Source: Adineta steineri (taxonomy: Eukaryota > Rotifera > Eurotatoria > Adinetida > Adinetidae). Taken from it: a stretch of DNA of 64,000 nucleotides. Positions 29,105-41,321 of this stretch are shown in pieces. Made by a program: the position numbers and the translations under genes. Positions within the stretch are counted from its first letter, which is position 1. The number at the start of each line of letters is the position of its first letter. The notes below the pieces were generated by a model. It saw only the letters and a program-made list of their open reading frames with translations, ran no database searches and had not been told where the DNA came from. The stretch is taken from assembly GCA_905250115.1 (NCBI GenBank), contig CAJNOI010000079.1, positions 1 through 64,000 on the forward strand, in the 5' to 3' direction.

Positions 29105-32100
29105 ATGTCTACAGAGAAAAAATCCTCATCATGGGAAGATCTTATTAAAAAAAATTGTAGTTTAAAATCATGCACTTGTAAAATTTATAATCGTCAGGTA
29201 TCGCCGTCTTCCAATGACAATGATAAATCATGTTGTTGTGGTCGTTTAATTCGTTGTCATAGTTTTAATGGTATTAGCCTACTACCTAAAATTAAAAACA
29301 ATGGTGAAACTGAATGGAATCCACCAGATCATTTTGGTATACGTGTTCATTCAACTAAAGTTCCTATAAATGTATTTGGAAGAATAAAATCTACTGATTG
29401 TAAATTTGTTCGAGTAGATATTCGATCAAAATTAAACGATATCTATAATTTACTTGTTGATGATTGTGGAGGTGTTGAACATAAGCCAAGTTTAATATTA
29501 AGTGTTTATGGTGGTGCAAAATATTTTCTTGTACCCGAAAAACTTGAAAAAGAAATAATACGAGGAATTGTTGATGCTGCTAGTGGAACTGGTAAATAGA
29601 ATAACTGAATAATTATTATTTAATATTAATTAATATCTTTAGATACTTGGATTTTAACTGCTGGAATTAATAATGGTGTATCAAAATTAGTTGGGGAAGG
29701 TATTTCACATTATCGTCTTTTAAGAGAATATCCAAATAAAGTTAAATGTATTGGAATGACAATGTGGGGTACAGTTAATGAAAGTACACGTTTTGAACTA
29801 AAACATACAACAGATGTAAATAAGAATTAAAAATATTTTATTTCTTGTATATTTTAATTTTTATTTAATAGACCTATCGAAGAGAATTTCTTCATCGACA
29901 GATATCTGATAATACTCAAGAAGATAAAGAAACAATAGAAAAAAATCATACACATTGTATTTTATTTGATGATGGTCAATTATCTGGATATCTCGGTGAT
30001 ACACAACGTCATCAACTAGTTACACATGCATGTCAACAAGCAAATCATACATGTGTGGTTTTATTCAAAATATTTTTATTTTTAATTTGAAAAATATTTA
30101 TAGGTTATGCTGTAACAATTATTGTAGAAGGAGGCATAAATACTCTTGAAGTTATCAAAAATGATATTAAAGCACAGCGACCTGTTGTACTTATTAAAGT
30201 TCGTTGTTTATTATTATTATTATTAATATTTGATTATTTATTCATTAATAGGGTAGTGGACGTTTAGCTGATACACTTGCTACATTAATTGAACAAAGTT
30301 CAACTATTGAAAAAATTGATCAAAAGTAAATTGATTTAATATATTAGTTGGATTTTTCTAATCAATACTTATTTATTTATTTATACTAGTTATCCAACTG
30401 ATGAAGATATTAAAAAAGTTGTAGAATATTTTATTCCTACCCCGGATAATTTTGATTTTCGTTCAACAATCGATCAGATAAAAAACATTTTAATAAAAAC
30501 TAATCGATATTTCTTAAATGTTTTTTCTTTAAATAATGATAATAATATGGCTCAGACAATATTCAATGCTATTTTTGGTATGTTGAATAAGAAAATAAAA
30601 ATATTTAGATTGTGGATGTAGATATGAGGAGCAAAGAAGACAACATTCCCACCCACACCCTTGCCCTAACGTCAGTATTTTAATTTATTTTATTTGATTA
30701 TCTAGTAAAAAATAAGAAAAACGTTATCGGTAATAATGATAACAATAGAAAAAATGAAGGAAATAATCAAGAACAGCAGGGTCAAAATGATGAAAATAAA
30801 TTAATAGATTTAGCTCTTGAATGGAATTATTTTGAAGGTGTACTACCAATTTTACAAACACGACAAGATGCTAAACTTCGACTAACTGATCCAGACTCAA
30901 TTAAAGTAAAATTCTTATAAATGAAAAAAGAAAATCGATGAAGTGTTCTTTTTTTATAGAAATATATCGACGATGAAAAAAAATTATTTAAAAAATCACT
31001 TGAAAAAAATCGTCCTAAATTTGTTGAATATTTATTAGCTGCTAATTCTGATCCACTTATTCTTATTGAAACTGGAGATACATCAACACGTCATAAAACT
31101 ATTTCAAATCTATATGAAGGTTGTCATGCTCAAATGAATAAAGTATATTTATTTATTTATTTATTTACTGTTTTGTTTTCTTAAGAAAAATTCTTTACTT
31201 TTTTTAATTAATCAAGAATCGTTCAAAAGATATAACAACATTATTTGGTGAAATTTCATCGAAAACAACAGAAGAACTTGATTCAAAATTAAAAAGATTT
31301 GTTGGTTCATTTATTGGACCAATTTATTCATGCGAACGTGATAGTATTAAAATATGTATTCGTATTGATTTAAAAGCTTTTATATGTACTTGCTGTGAAT
31401 TGAAACAAGTCGATGATAATCAAACTACTCACGATCTTAATCCTAAACATCCATATACAAAAGATCATTTATTACGTGATCTTTTCTTAATGTCGATTTT
31501 TTTGGATATGCCCGAAATGGCTAAAATAATTCTTATTCATATACCATTTCGAATATGTGCGGCGCTTGTAGCTTCTGCTATATTTAAAAGATATGCTAAA
31601 TCATCAACAACAATTTATCTTAAAAATAAATTTCAAAATCAAGCACTCGAATTTGAAACATATGCAGGAATGTTTATTGATAAATGTTATGAATTTAATG
31701 AAAGAATAGCTTGCGAATTACTTTTACGACAAATACCACTTTTTGGTAATATTACACCTATGCAAGTAAATTATCTTTTTTAAATACTAATAAAATTTTT
31801 ATAAATAATGCTAACTGGAAACTTCTTATATAAACAGAATAGTATTTAATGATTATTTTAGGTAGCTATATCAAGTGAAAGTGGAAAATTACTTGAGACA
31901 GCTTGTTTTGATCAGACATTAGCTCAAGTATGGTATAATAAATTATCGATTAAAAATCAACAAATGTCAGCAAAACTCCTACAAATACCTACAATATTAA
32001 CTTTAGGTCTCTCAGCTCCGCTAGCAATAACCTATCGAGATGTAGAAATTGTATGTATATTAGAAGTATTTTTATGATTTCAAAATATTTTTCTAATGTT

Positions 32101-34301
32101 TTTTTTTAGGAAGTCGCCGATAGAACGTGAGGAAATAAAATCATAAATAATTTTTTTATAAATAAATTCTTCTATTAATAGATTATCATCAGATGGTATA
32201 AATTATTACATGAATAAAAAAATCTCGACAACACATCCATGTACAAAATATTGGTTATTATTTAAATATTTTCATCAAAGTCCAATGGTAAAAATGTGTT
32301 ATCATTTTGTAAGAAAGAATTTTTATATAAATAATCAAAAATATTTTCTTTTTTTTCCATTTAGATAAGTTACATTTTCTTTTTACTCGTATTTAGTTAT
32401 ATGATGCTCTATCATCTTGATTCGGGAGATCCAGATATTAAACCTCATTGGACTGAAATTTATGTTATTATTACAATTTCAACAATGTTTTGTGAAGAAG
32501 TTCGAAAAGTAGAATATTATTTAATAAAAAAATAATCACGCATAATTATGTTATTTTCTTTTTCTTGAAGATATATCATGAATATAAAACACGAATGACT
32601 GAACGATGGGGTTCAACTGGATCATTTCTTCTAACAGTGCTAACCAATGCATTTTATATAATACCTTATTTTCTTTTCTATTTGGGTCTTGGATTTCGTT
32701 ATCGAGCTTATAATGAAAATATTATATCGACAGCAAGGTTTATAATTTTGTTTTTGTGAAATACAAACTAAAATGAGTGCTAGACCGTGAGAGACGTTAT
32801 TAATCGATTTTACTTTTTAATTCCAAACACAGCTGTTTTTAATGAATTTTATTCTTTTATAGAATTATTTGGGCATTTGATCTTGAATTATGGTATCTTC
32901 GATCACTTCGATTTATTGTGGTTTTAAAATTCATAGGTCCAAAATTGTTTATGCTTAAAAATATGGTTTGTTCATTTTTTATTGAATACATTTTATTTAA
33001 AATTAATTAAAATTTAGCTTCGAGATCTATTTGCTTTTGTCTATATAATCTTTATAGCAATAGCTGCATATGGTGTGGTATCTCGATCATTAATTTTTTA
33101 TAAACAAATTCCATTTACTATTAATGATTTATTTAAAGGTATTTTATATGAACCATATTGGTTTATATATGGTGATGTTAGTGATAAAGATTTACTCGAT
33201 GGTAAAATTTTTTTTATTTCAAATTTATTTATTTATTTTTAAATAAAAACTTCTTTAGAAATAATTAGTAATGAAACTCAATCATATGTCGCTGAAGCAA
33301 CAGCTACTCATGTTTTATTAGCTTTTCATATGTTATTTATTAATATTCTTATACTTAATTTATTAATTGCTGTTTTTACGTAAGATTTTATTAATTGATT
33401 TATTATAATAACAAAAAAACTTCTTTGTCTTTTGCTATAACATATAGTCGTACAATTGATGATATTCAAGAAAATACGGAATTTTATTGGCATTATCAAC
33501 GTTATACATTTGTTCGTGAATATTTTGAACGTCCACCACTAGCATATCCGCCATTAATTATTTTTACACATATTTTTTTTCTTTTTCTTGCTTTAAAACG
33601 TAAATTGTGTCTAAAATTTTGCAAGAGTCAAGTAACACATGAAAATGATAAATCACAACCCAAAACAATAACACGTATTTTTAGTAAGATTACAACAAAA
33701 AAAACTGTTGAATTTTTTAAATTACAATAAATCTAGAAATGATTCCAGTAGGATCTCAAGTTAATGAACGATGGGATATATTTGAAAATGCAGCAACACA
33801 AAGTTATGCTCGTACAATTTTTGAAAAGAATAAAAAGAAAAATGATTTATCAATTGATGAAAATATTTCAAAAAATAAACTTCTTACTATTGAGTAAAAT
33901 AATATTTTTATCTTTTTATTTTCAGTTAATATTTCAATTTTATAGTAATAATGAAACACAATTGGATAATAATGAACAACAAATAATAGAAAATTTAAAA
34001 GAAGAAATAATGACATTAAAATCAGTTGTAACTAATAATCAAAAACATTTAGAAGAAGTAAACTAATTTTTACTTTAAAATTTAAGGAATTATTTTCAAT
34101 TTTTATTATATAGAATAATGTACGAATGGAAAAACATGCACATGAGGTATAAATATAATTTATTTTCATTTCTATTTAAAAATAAATTGTTTATATATTT
34201 AGGTTAATAAATCACTTGATTGGATAATGCGAGCGATTGCAAGAGTTAAAATGAATGATCCAGAGAAACCACCGTTGGATTTAGAATCGACAGTTTTATA
34301 A
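29105..34301 (+). CDS. TRPM-type cation channel, 22 exons, apparently intact
   Basis: Exons, all with GT/AG and matching phase: 29105-29591, 29643-29815, 29872-30052, 30104-30198, 30252-30325, 30390-30577, 30706-30905, 30960-31142, 31217-31765, 31862-32050, 32110-32126, 32182-32287, 32365-32508, 32571-32737, 32863-32965, 33018-33201, 33259-33379, 33448-33683, 33737-33893, 33946-34057, 34114-34146, 34203-34301. They join into 1265 aa. The N-terminal TRPM homology region (SLOG-like; LSVYGGAKYF, TWILTAGINNGV, IIVEGGINT, IKGSGRLADTL) runs to about 330, followed by a helical linker. S1-S6 lie at about 815-1054, with the pore at GILYEPYWFIYGDV (993-1006) and S6 at NLLIAVF. The TRP helix includes FYWHYQRY and ERPPLAYPPL (1081-1090), and a coiled coil follows (about 1186-1222). 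No C-terminal kinase or Nudix domain. Plasma-membrane cation entry by family. One exon is only 17 nt. Confidence 0.92.
30611..30668. repeat. Telomere-like element inside a TRPM intron
   Basis: TTGTGGATGTAGATATG and CATTCCCACCCACACCC lie in the sixth intron (30578-30705), the largest in the N-terminal part of the gene. This shows the family can sit inside a gene without breaking it. Confidence 0.5.
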
Positions 34302-35480
34302 GATAATACATTATCTGATAATCAAACAACAACAAATCCTACATAATAACTTATTTTTAATCTTTTTTTCGGATTATCTGTTTTTGTAGTTTATATCGGT
34401 TTGTTTATCGTCTACTCATTAATAAAAGAAAGGAGGCATCGATCAAATACGAATGAATAAGACGAATCACCATTAGTATTATTATCATGTATCGAAGAAG
34501 ATGATAGATGAAGATTTCTGAGTAATAATATTCGATCCTGTGAGCTGTGTATATAACTTGATGTGGATCTATTGTATTAATAAAATAAATAAATTAATTA
34601 ATAGTTGTATAGTATGATATCTAGGATATTATAATAAATGAAATGTGTATTCTAAGAGATCTTTAATCAATAATTTAAGAGTGGGTGAGTAGGTTTTATT
34701 TGCTTAAGTTAATTTATAAAAGAAATTATCGTAACGAACTATACAAGTAAACGCTTTCATTTATATCTATAACATACACGTATCGTATTTTAACAGTAAC
34801 ATATATTAGTTCAATGATTACGATACGGTATCTAATATTGTATATTCAACACATAAACGCAATCATCAATGTAATTTACGTCACGCATCAATGCGTTTTT
34901 AACGTGAGAAGCATATTCATATGTTATCTTACTTCACTTGCATCGCTTGAAACTATTCTTTTTTCGGTATACTATTGAGCTTCAATACGCATCAAAACCT
35001 TCACATGTTCATGATCGATGAGATTCATTAACTAGAAGAAACGTTTCACCTATATTCTCTTTGATTAAAGAAAACGGTTTTAATAAAGAAGCCAAATAAA
35101 TATAAATCAGTATTACGATCTAATAATTATGATGATAGAATTTCATCTACTGAAATTCTTATCTTTTTATTTTGAAAATCGACTATCATTATAATTAGTA
35201 AGCGTCACTCTTCTCACAACTAATTTATTATATTGTACTCTATCTACTCTCACACTAACATTAATTAATATTCTCAGTGATATTCCAAATTAAATGAAAC
35301 TCTCTCAGTTGACGTTTTTTTTGAAAAAACTCCCCTAATGAACTAGCATAAAAGTTCCTTCATATACACACTTTTTTATCTATACATATATATAAGAACT
35401 AGGTCAGAAAGAGAGAAACGTGCTTATTGTACAGAATAGATTGTCTTTTTAGAGATTAAAACAACATATCCTGAATTAAT
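34302..35480. other. Intergenic, AT-rich
   Basis: 3' flank of TRPM and 5' flank of the FNT remnant. AATAAA-like sites occur around 34580-34600 and could serve TRPM polyadenylation. A single GAGTGGGTGAGTAGG block is at 34679. No coding sequence recognised. Confidence 0.5.
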
Positions 35481-36370
35481 ATGTCATTAAATGATGCCTA
35501 TAATATATATGAAACAATTGAATATATATCAGCTATTGGAGTGAGAAAATCTAAACAAAAAATTGATCATATGATTATAAAATCATTTCTAGCTGGTGTT
35601 CTTCTATCATTCGGGGGTCTTTTTTGTTTGGCTGTTGGCGGTGGACGTACTTTATTAGCTCAGAATTTTGGTCCAGGTATACATAAAACGATCCAAGCTG
35701 CAGTATTTCCTATTGGTCTCATTTTGGTTATTGTCACTGGTGCGGACTTATTTATTGGCAATACAATGGTATTGGTTATATCAACATTACATAAAACAAC
35801 AACATGGATTAATCTTCTTATATCATGGAGTATTTCTTTCTTTCTTTGGAAACCTTGTTGGTTGTCTTTGTTTTCAATATTTTCTCGTTTATCATGCCGG
35901 CCTTTTGACCTATGATCCTTATCTATCATATACTATTAAATATGCTGAATTAAAAGGTAATACTCCATCGTATCAAATGTTTTTAAGAGGAATTGGTGGA
36001 AACTGGCTTGTATGTCTTTCATTTTGTTTGAGTACAAGTGTACGTGATTTAAATTCAAAAATAATCGGTATTTATCTACCAATTTGACTTTTTTTTGCTG
36101 TTGAATATAAACATCCAATTGCTAATATGTTTACAGTACAAATGGGTATGCTACTTGGTGCTAATCTATCCATTGGAAACTATATTTTAAATGTTTTGAT
36201 ACCAGTTGCATTAGGAAATATTTTAGGTGGAAGTATTTTTGTTGGTTTTATTTATTGGTATTTATATTTAGCAAAAAAAACCTGATAATGATATTAATAT
36301 TGGTATGAAAATCTTGAATAAAGACGTTTATTTAGGTGTAAAACAACATGATGATATAATTCAATCTTAA
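35481..36370 (+). pseudogene. Formate/nitrite transporter (FNT) family, broken
   Basis: Conceptually about 295 aa, the normal FNT length, intronless. Recognisable blocks include IIKSFLAGVLLSFGGLF, GADLFIGNTMVL, GIGGNWLVCLSFCLS, MLLGANLSIGNYILNVLIPV and ALGNILGGSIFVG. These are FNT family blocks; such proteins move formate, nitrite or lactate across membranes. Three breaks are visible: a shift in the CTTT repeat at about 35833-35847, an in-frame TGA at 36085-36087, and a shift in the run of eight A at 36273-36280; the frame after the last ends at TAA 36370. FNT genes are typical of bacteria, fungi and protists, so origin by transfer is likely. Sequencing errors could explain the two repeat-run shifts but not easily the TGA. 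Confidence 0.85.
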
Positions 36371-37915
36371 CAAGTATAAATTAATCAATTTATTGATTTA
36401 TAGAAGAAGCTGAAGAAATTTTTTTCTTGTTTTAGCAATTAACACTAGAGATTTATAAGACATTTTTCTAACATATTTTACCTTGCAATATATTATATAT
36501 TAGAATATAAAATATAAAATAAATTCATTAATATTTCGAAATAATTACAATTCTAGCATGTATCATGAGATCAATTGGACTACAATGTTGATTATTTTTT
36601 TCACAAACATATCCACCCTTAATGTGAGTCTTTTTTTTCATATAAAATGATTAAAATTTTATTAAATCAATTGTAGTATTCATTTTTATTGAGGTTATGT
36701 ATGATGACAGAAAACTCGATATACTAAATAAAACTGAGTGGAGTACATTGAGATATAAAATCGTTAAATTTTTGTCAATGTGTAAAGTATGTCCGTGTGT
36801 AACAGTATAATTAGATACTATTGAAATAGTATACTAATTTCGTAAATCGTTTTACATAAAAAAAATATTTCTTTTTTTATTTACCTCTTCAAAAAGAATA
36901 TGCTCTTTTTAAAGTAAATATATCACATTCCTCTTTAATTTTATTGATTTAGTTTACATATTAAGTATGATATTTGAAAATATCTTTGAGGTATACATTT
37001 TATGATGATCGATATTACATATGCATAGAAACATAAAAATTTTTTCTTATATATTTTATTCATTATTTTTTCCGTAACAAATTAATCGTTATATAAGGTA
37101 AAAGTATTCAAATTTAGTTCCGCATCTCAATAATATATTTCAATCTTTGATATCGTCATTATACTGGAAATTTAACTATGATGATTTTTTGTTATCGAAA
37201 AAATATTCTTCAATGCAGTTTTTATATATTATTAAAATTAGAACTAGATATAAAGCTTTGAAATTTATGTAATTAATGTATGTAAATAAAAATATTATTA
37301 GAAAAAATCTTTGTGTTTAAATAAGAAGAAGAAAATATTAAAAATAAACAAATGACTGATAAAATATATTTGTGGCCATGTCGACATATTATATGATTAC
37401 TAATAGTAAAAATATTATTGCTTTACCTACTTATTTCAAAGACGTATTACTTATAGTGAAAAACATACTTGTGAATATATGGTTTACATTATAAACGATT
37501 TATTAATCGATGTATTTTTTTAAATGTATTTTTAATTTATCATCAATCTTAGATCATTTTGTATTTCTTTGCATCTATATTCATTAATATGATATGGAGA
37601 AGAAAAAAAATATCTCATTTATATCAATACTATGTGTATCTATTTTGCAAAGAGCATAATTCAATTTTAACTTGTTGAGAAAAGAAAACTTGAAAATGAT
37701 ACATCAGATAATGTGCATTATCAAAATATTGTAAAACAAATTGGATAAATTAATAAAAATTTTATTTTTATTTGTTTATAATATAATCTACAATCAATTG
37801 TTAGTTATCATGCTTATTAGTAAAACTTTCTAACTAAAAAAAACTATGTCTGAATAGATTTAATCATAATTAATAACAAACAGTCCTAATCGTCCTAAAA
37901 CATTGGAGTTGAGTA
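36371..37915. other. Intergenic, very AT-rich
   Basis: 1.5 kb with no recognisable gene or repeat structure on either strand. Confidence 0.55.
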
Positions 37916-38326
37916 TTATTGTATTCGTACCATTGTTTGATAATATTCTGTTATACAACGGGGTCCCAGACAAGGATCGCAGATCATTCGTTGTCTAGCA
38001 CAGCATACAGGAACACATATAGGAGGTGGTGGTGGTGGAGGACAAAACATTGGTGGTGGTGGAGGACAAAACATTGGTGGTGGTGGAGGAGGACAAAACA
38101 TTTGCGGTTGTGGCATTGGAGGACAACACATTTGTGGTTGTGGCATTGGAGGNNNNNNNNNNGGTTGTGGCATTGGAGGACAACACATTTGTGGTTGTGG
38201 CATTGGAGGTGGACAGCACATTTGTGGTTGTGGCATTGGAGGTGGACAGCACATTTGTGGTCGTGGCATTGGACAGCAGGGATTCATACCTTGACCAACA
38301 CCAGCGTTGAATATAGCTTGAATCAT
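37916..38326 (-). CDS. Cys/Pro/Met-rich decapeptide-repeat protein
   Basis: From the ATG at 38326 about 136 aa: a short head (MIQAIFNAGVGQGMNPCC), then tandem units of the type QPQMCCPPMP encoded by a 30-base repeat, then poly-Pro with MFC/CPPPPP, and a tail with CVPVCCARQR, CDPCLGPRC. Ten N at 38153-38162 lie inside the array, so repeat number is uncertain. The frame stays open upstream to 38383 without an ATG, so a 5' exon is possible. Metal binding or a cross-linked secreted or cuticular matrix role would suit paired Cys and Met, but no family is recognised and no signal peptide is evident in this start. Confidence 0.6.
   Translation of the reverse strand: MIQAIFNAGVGQGMNPCCPMPRPQMCCPPPMPQPQMCCPPPMPQPQMCCPPMPQXXXXPPMPQPQMCCPPMPQPQMFCPPPPPPMFCPPPPPMFCPPPPPPPICVPVCCARQRMICDPCLGPRCITEYYQTMVRIQ
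38010..38280. repeat. 30-bp coding minisatellite with 10-N gap
   Basis: Units of GGTTGTGGCATTGGAGGACA plus CACATTTGT, with variants that add GGT (an extra Pro codon on the minus strand). The 10 N at 38153-38162 fall in the middle, a typical place for assembly collapse. Confidence 0.85.
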
Positions 38327-40847
38327 TTTTGTATTTGTAGATAAATTATCGCAATTAGAGAAGCGTGTAGTTGCTATCGTCAAATGACTGTATACAGGTG
38401 AAATGAGAGCTGTTTATATACTTACATTTGTTTATGAAAACGCAATGAAGCATAAACATTGTTATTTTTTTTTTATTGTGAACTACCACAATCGTTATCG
38501 TTGTCAGTGCCTGGAAGAAGTAAACATGGGATGTTTTCCTACAGTATTTACAACGCATGATTGACGAGCAGATCAATTACTAAAAAGGTTTTGAATAATT
38601 TATAGACGGCCGCTTCATCTGATCTATATACGATCAGCTAGAAAAAAAACAATACTCTTTCATATACTTTACCAACAAACCATACAGTCATAAAAATATG
38701 TCAATATGATCGACAATTCAACTATTGATTTAATGATTGGAAGACGACCAAAGAATAAATGCTATCAGATAACATAGGATTAATAAACTATTCTCTGTTT
38801 ACTATTTTCTTTTACTATAATCGAATGGTGAAAGATGTAATATCAACAAATAAAGATTATCAAAAATATTTTGCTTTTAATCTAAGAAAACAATTATTAA
38901 TTAATACATATGGTTTTGGATTACAATAAAAAAATAAAAAAATATCACCATGATGTACAATTTAAACATTGAATCATCAGATCAGATGATCATAAATATC
39001 GATTGTTTCGTGTCAACCAGCAATATTAACTTGCAATCTAAAGCAAAACAATAGAGAAATAGTTTTTTTTAATCATATTTGATCGTCTATTTCTCTATTG
39101 ATTATCATATAAACTTAAAATATAATATTGTAAATTTATATCAACGTTTCAATACTATCAAATAACTTATCCACATATTTATTTATTAGTCAATCTATTG
39201 TAATAATCAATATAATATTTAATCTCTCACAACTACAAACTATCAAATATTAATAAGAATCTGAAATTATTTTCGAACATTTTCAATTATGGACACATTT
39301 ATGTGTTACAATTTCATTTATTATTAATGGTCAATTTAAAAAATACTTGACATAATTGAGATTACTATGAAAAACGTTGTTGTTCATTTACAAAACGGTC
39401 GAAATTAATAATATTTTCAAGGTTAAAAAGACAGAATATTCAACATTTTCTTTCGCGATGTTATAATTATTGAAGAAAAAAAAACAATGAATGAATAAAT
39501 ACTATTCTCAGTTCTTCTTCATTATTAATGACAAGATTTCTTTATATTTTGTTTATATAAAATCAAACAACTAATCATTTTAAGTTAGTGATCAATTACT
39601 AAATAAATTCTATGCATCATTATACATATATTTATATATTCAACATCATCTAGCGATCGATACAATATTTAACAAGAATACACCGATATAAATCTAGAAA
39701 AATACAAAGTAATATAACTTAATAAAAATAATCAATCTTTGATAATTAATATAATAGTTTTTTTGGTGTTTTTACAACAAATGTGTTCACTATATATATG
39801 ACTTTGTGGTGTAATAGATTGAATACGATTTTGATCAAAATGAAAATATTTTTTAGCATTTGTAGCATGACCTAACATTTGAATATTTCTAAGATTCCGT
39901 AGAGTATATTGGACATCAGAGATGGGACCGGTTCGGTTCGAGACATTCAACTCGAGGGTGTGGATGTGGGTGTAGGTGTGAGATTATAAGTAACACACTC
40001 ACATCCACTCTCAAGATGCTTTAATTTTTGTCTAATCAAACCATTTTTTTTATATAATTTACAATTTGTAATTTGCATGAAATACACAGCCTTGATGAGT
40101 GTTTATATTATGAAATAAACGATACAAAATACGTCGGTGACTTGCACGTGTATTTCTTTAATTAAATTTTATATTTTGACAAGATCATCGATTTAAAACT
40201 TTTTAATCAAGTGTTCACTTTGTATTTTTTTTATACATAGAAACTAATCTTATTCTTTGTATATTTCGATGTATAGCTTGAGTATAATGATACCAAGAGC
40301 CACTAATCGAAATATCAAGAAACTAAAACAAATACTAAATATAAAAAATTGTCTTTGAACACATCTTGAAAATATTTTAATAATCTAACATATCGTCTTT
40401 TTAAGAGCGCTACTTACTGATTTCTTTCAGGAGTGTAATAATTATAAACGCATGTTGTTTAATATATCAATCGAGATTTTTTCATCAGTTTTGTTCATGG
40501 ATCATTATTATTTTCATCCACGTGCCAAAGAAAACTTTCGTCATTTCAAATGTGAGTCACATTTTATTTGCATTAGATCGATTCGATTAAGTTTCATTTT
40601 TCGATGCAAAAACAATAGCAGATCATGAAAATTATTTGATATTTTTAAAATTGTTGTGAAAAATGAATTTATTTAATCAGTCAGTTTTTTTTCATTCATT
40701 TCTCTTTTTTTGTTCTTATGCAGAAAAGGAACTGATCGAAAAGGAAAAAATCCTATGTCATGAAATTATGTCTATAAAAGAACAGCAATTATAAATGACA
40801 TCAGAGAGATTTTTATACACACATTGGAACGGTGCTTAAAAACGTAA
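38327..40847. other. Intergenic region
   Basis: Mostly AT-rich. A minus-strand frame near 39732-39920 reads protein-like (VQYTLRNLRNIQML, HFDQNRIQSI) and could be an exon remnant, but no domain or start supports it. It contains the telomere-like element at 39951-40015. Confidence 0.45.
39951..40015. repeat. Telomere-like hairpin element
   Basis: One of the clearest members: CTCGAGGGTGTGGATGTGGG at the left, CACATCCACTCTCAAG at the right, with near-symmetric ends. Confidence 0.65.
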
Positions 40848-41123
40848 ATGACAAGAATAGGAAATTTGTTTCGCAGACGATGGCGTTCTGAGAAAAAGAT
40901 CATACCGAGAAATGAAAGTCCCCAACGACGACAGCATCAATTATCCGAATTTGAAAGAGAGGTCGTGGTTCAATCTGTTAACGGTATATTGGTTGTATTT
41001 CTGACCTTCTTCATATGGATGATAATTATTTTTTGTTGTTTAATCTTTACTATTATTATTATATTTGGACTTATTTATTTCGTAATTTTTTTGGCAACAT
41101 GCTGTGTAATTTTTGTTATTTAA
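40848..41123 (+). CDS. Small predicted membrane protein, unknown
   Basis: 91 aa from an ATG at 40848. A basic N-terminus (RRRWRSEKK, RRQHQ) is followed at about 44-91 by an almost unbroken hydrophobic stretch rich in Ile, Phe and Cys, enough for two membrane spans. No family recognised. Coding status rests on the clean ATG, the sharp change from charged to hydrophobic composition, and higher GC in the first third than in its flanks. Confidence 0.45.
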   Translation: MTRIGNLFRRRWRSEKKIIPRNESPQRRQHQLSEFEREVVVQSVNGILVVFLTFFIWMIIIFCCLIFTIIIIFGLIYFVIFLATCCVIFVI

Positions 41124-41174
41124 TTTGTCTTCACATTATCGAAAATAAATTAAGAGATAAAAATTAGTAGAAAC

Positions 41175-41231
41175 CTTGAGAGTGTAGATGTGGGTATTGT
41201 CTTCTATGTGAAGCACACTCATCCACCTTCA
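41175..41231. repeat. Telomere-like hairpin element
   Basis: CTTGAGAGTGTAGATGTGGG and GCACACTCATCCACCTTCAA are inverted relatives around TATTGTCTTCTATGTG. It lies between the small membrane protein and the 3' end of the GPCR. Confidence 0.6.
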
Positions 41232-41321
41232 ACAAGTGAAATATTGAGTATTTGATTTAATTCAATGTATTTACATTAATGAAAAAAAATTTCTATTTAT
41301 TGTTAGTCATTGACTTTCTCT

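Noticed and set aside
38010..38280. CRISPR-like regular repeats
   Set aside because: Units are contiguous in-frame 30-mers without unique spacers, coding a decapeptide repeat in an animal-type genome.
37919..38344. Trp- and Val-rich plus-strand frames over the repeat array
   Set aside because: They are the reverse-complement shadows of the minus-strand Cys/Pro/Met repeat, which has the sensible head and tail.
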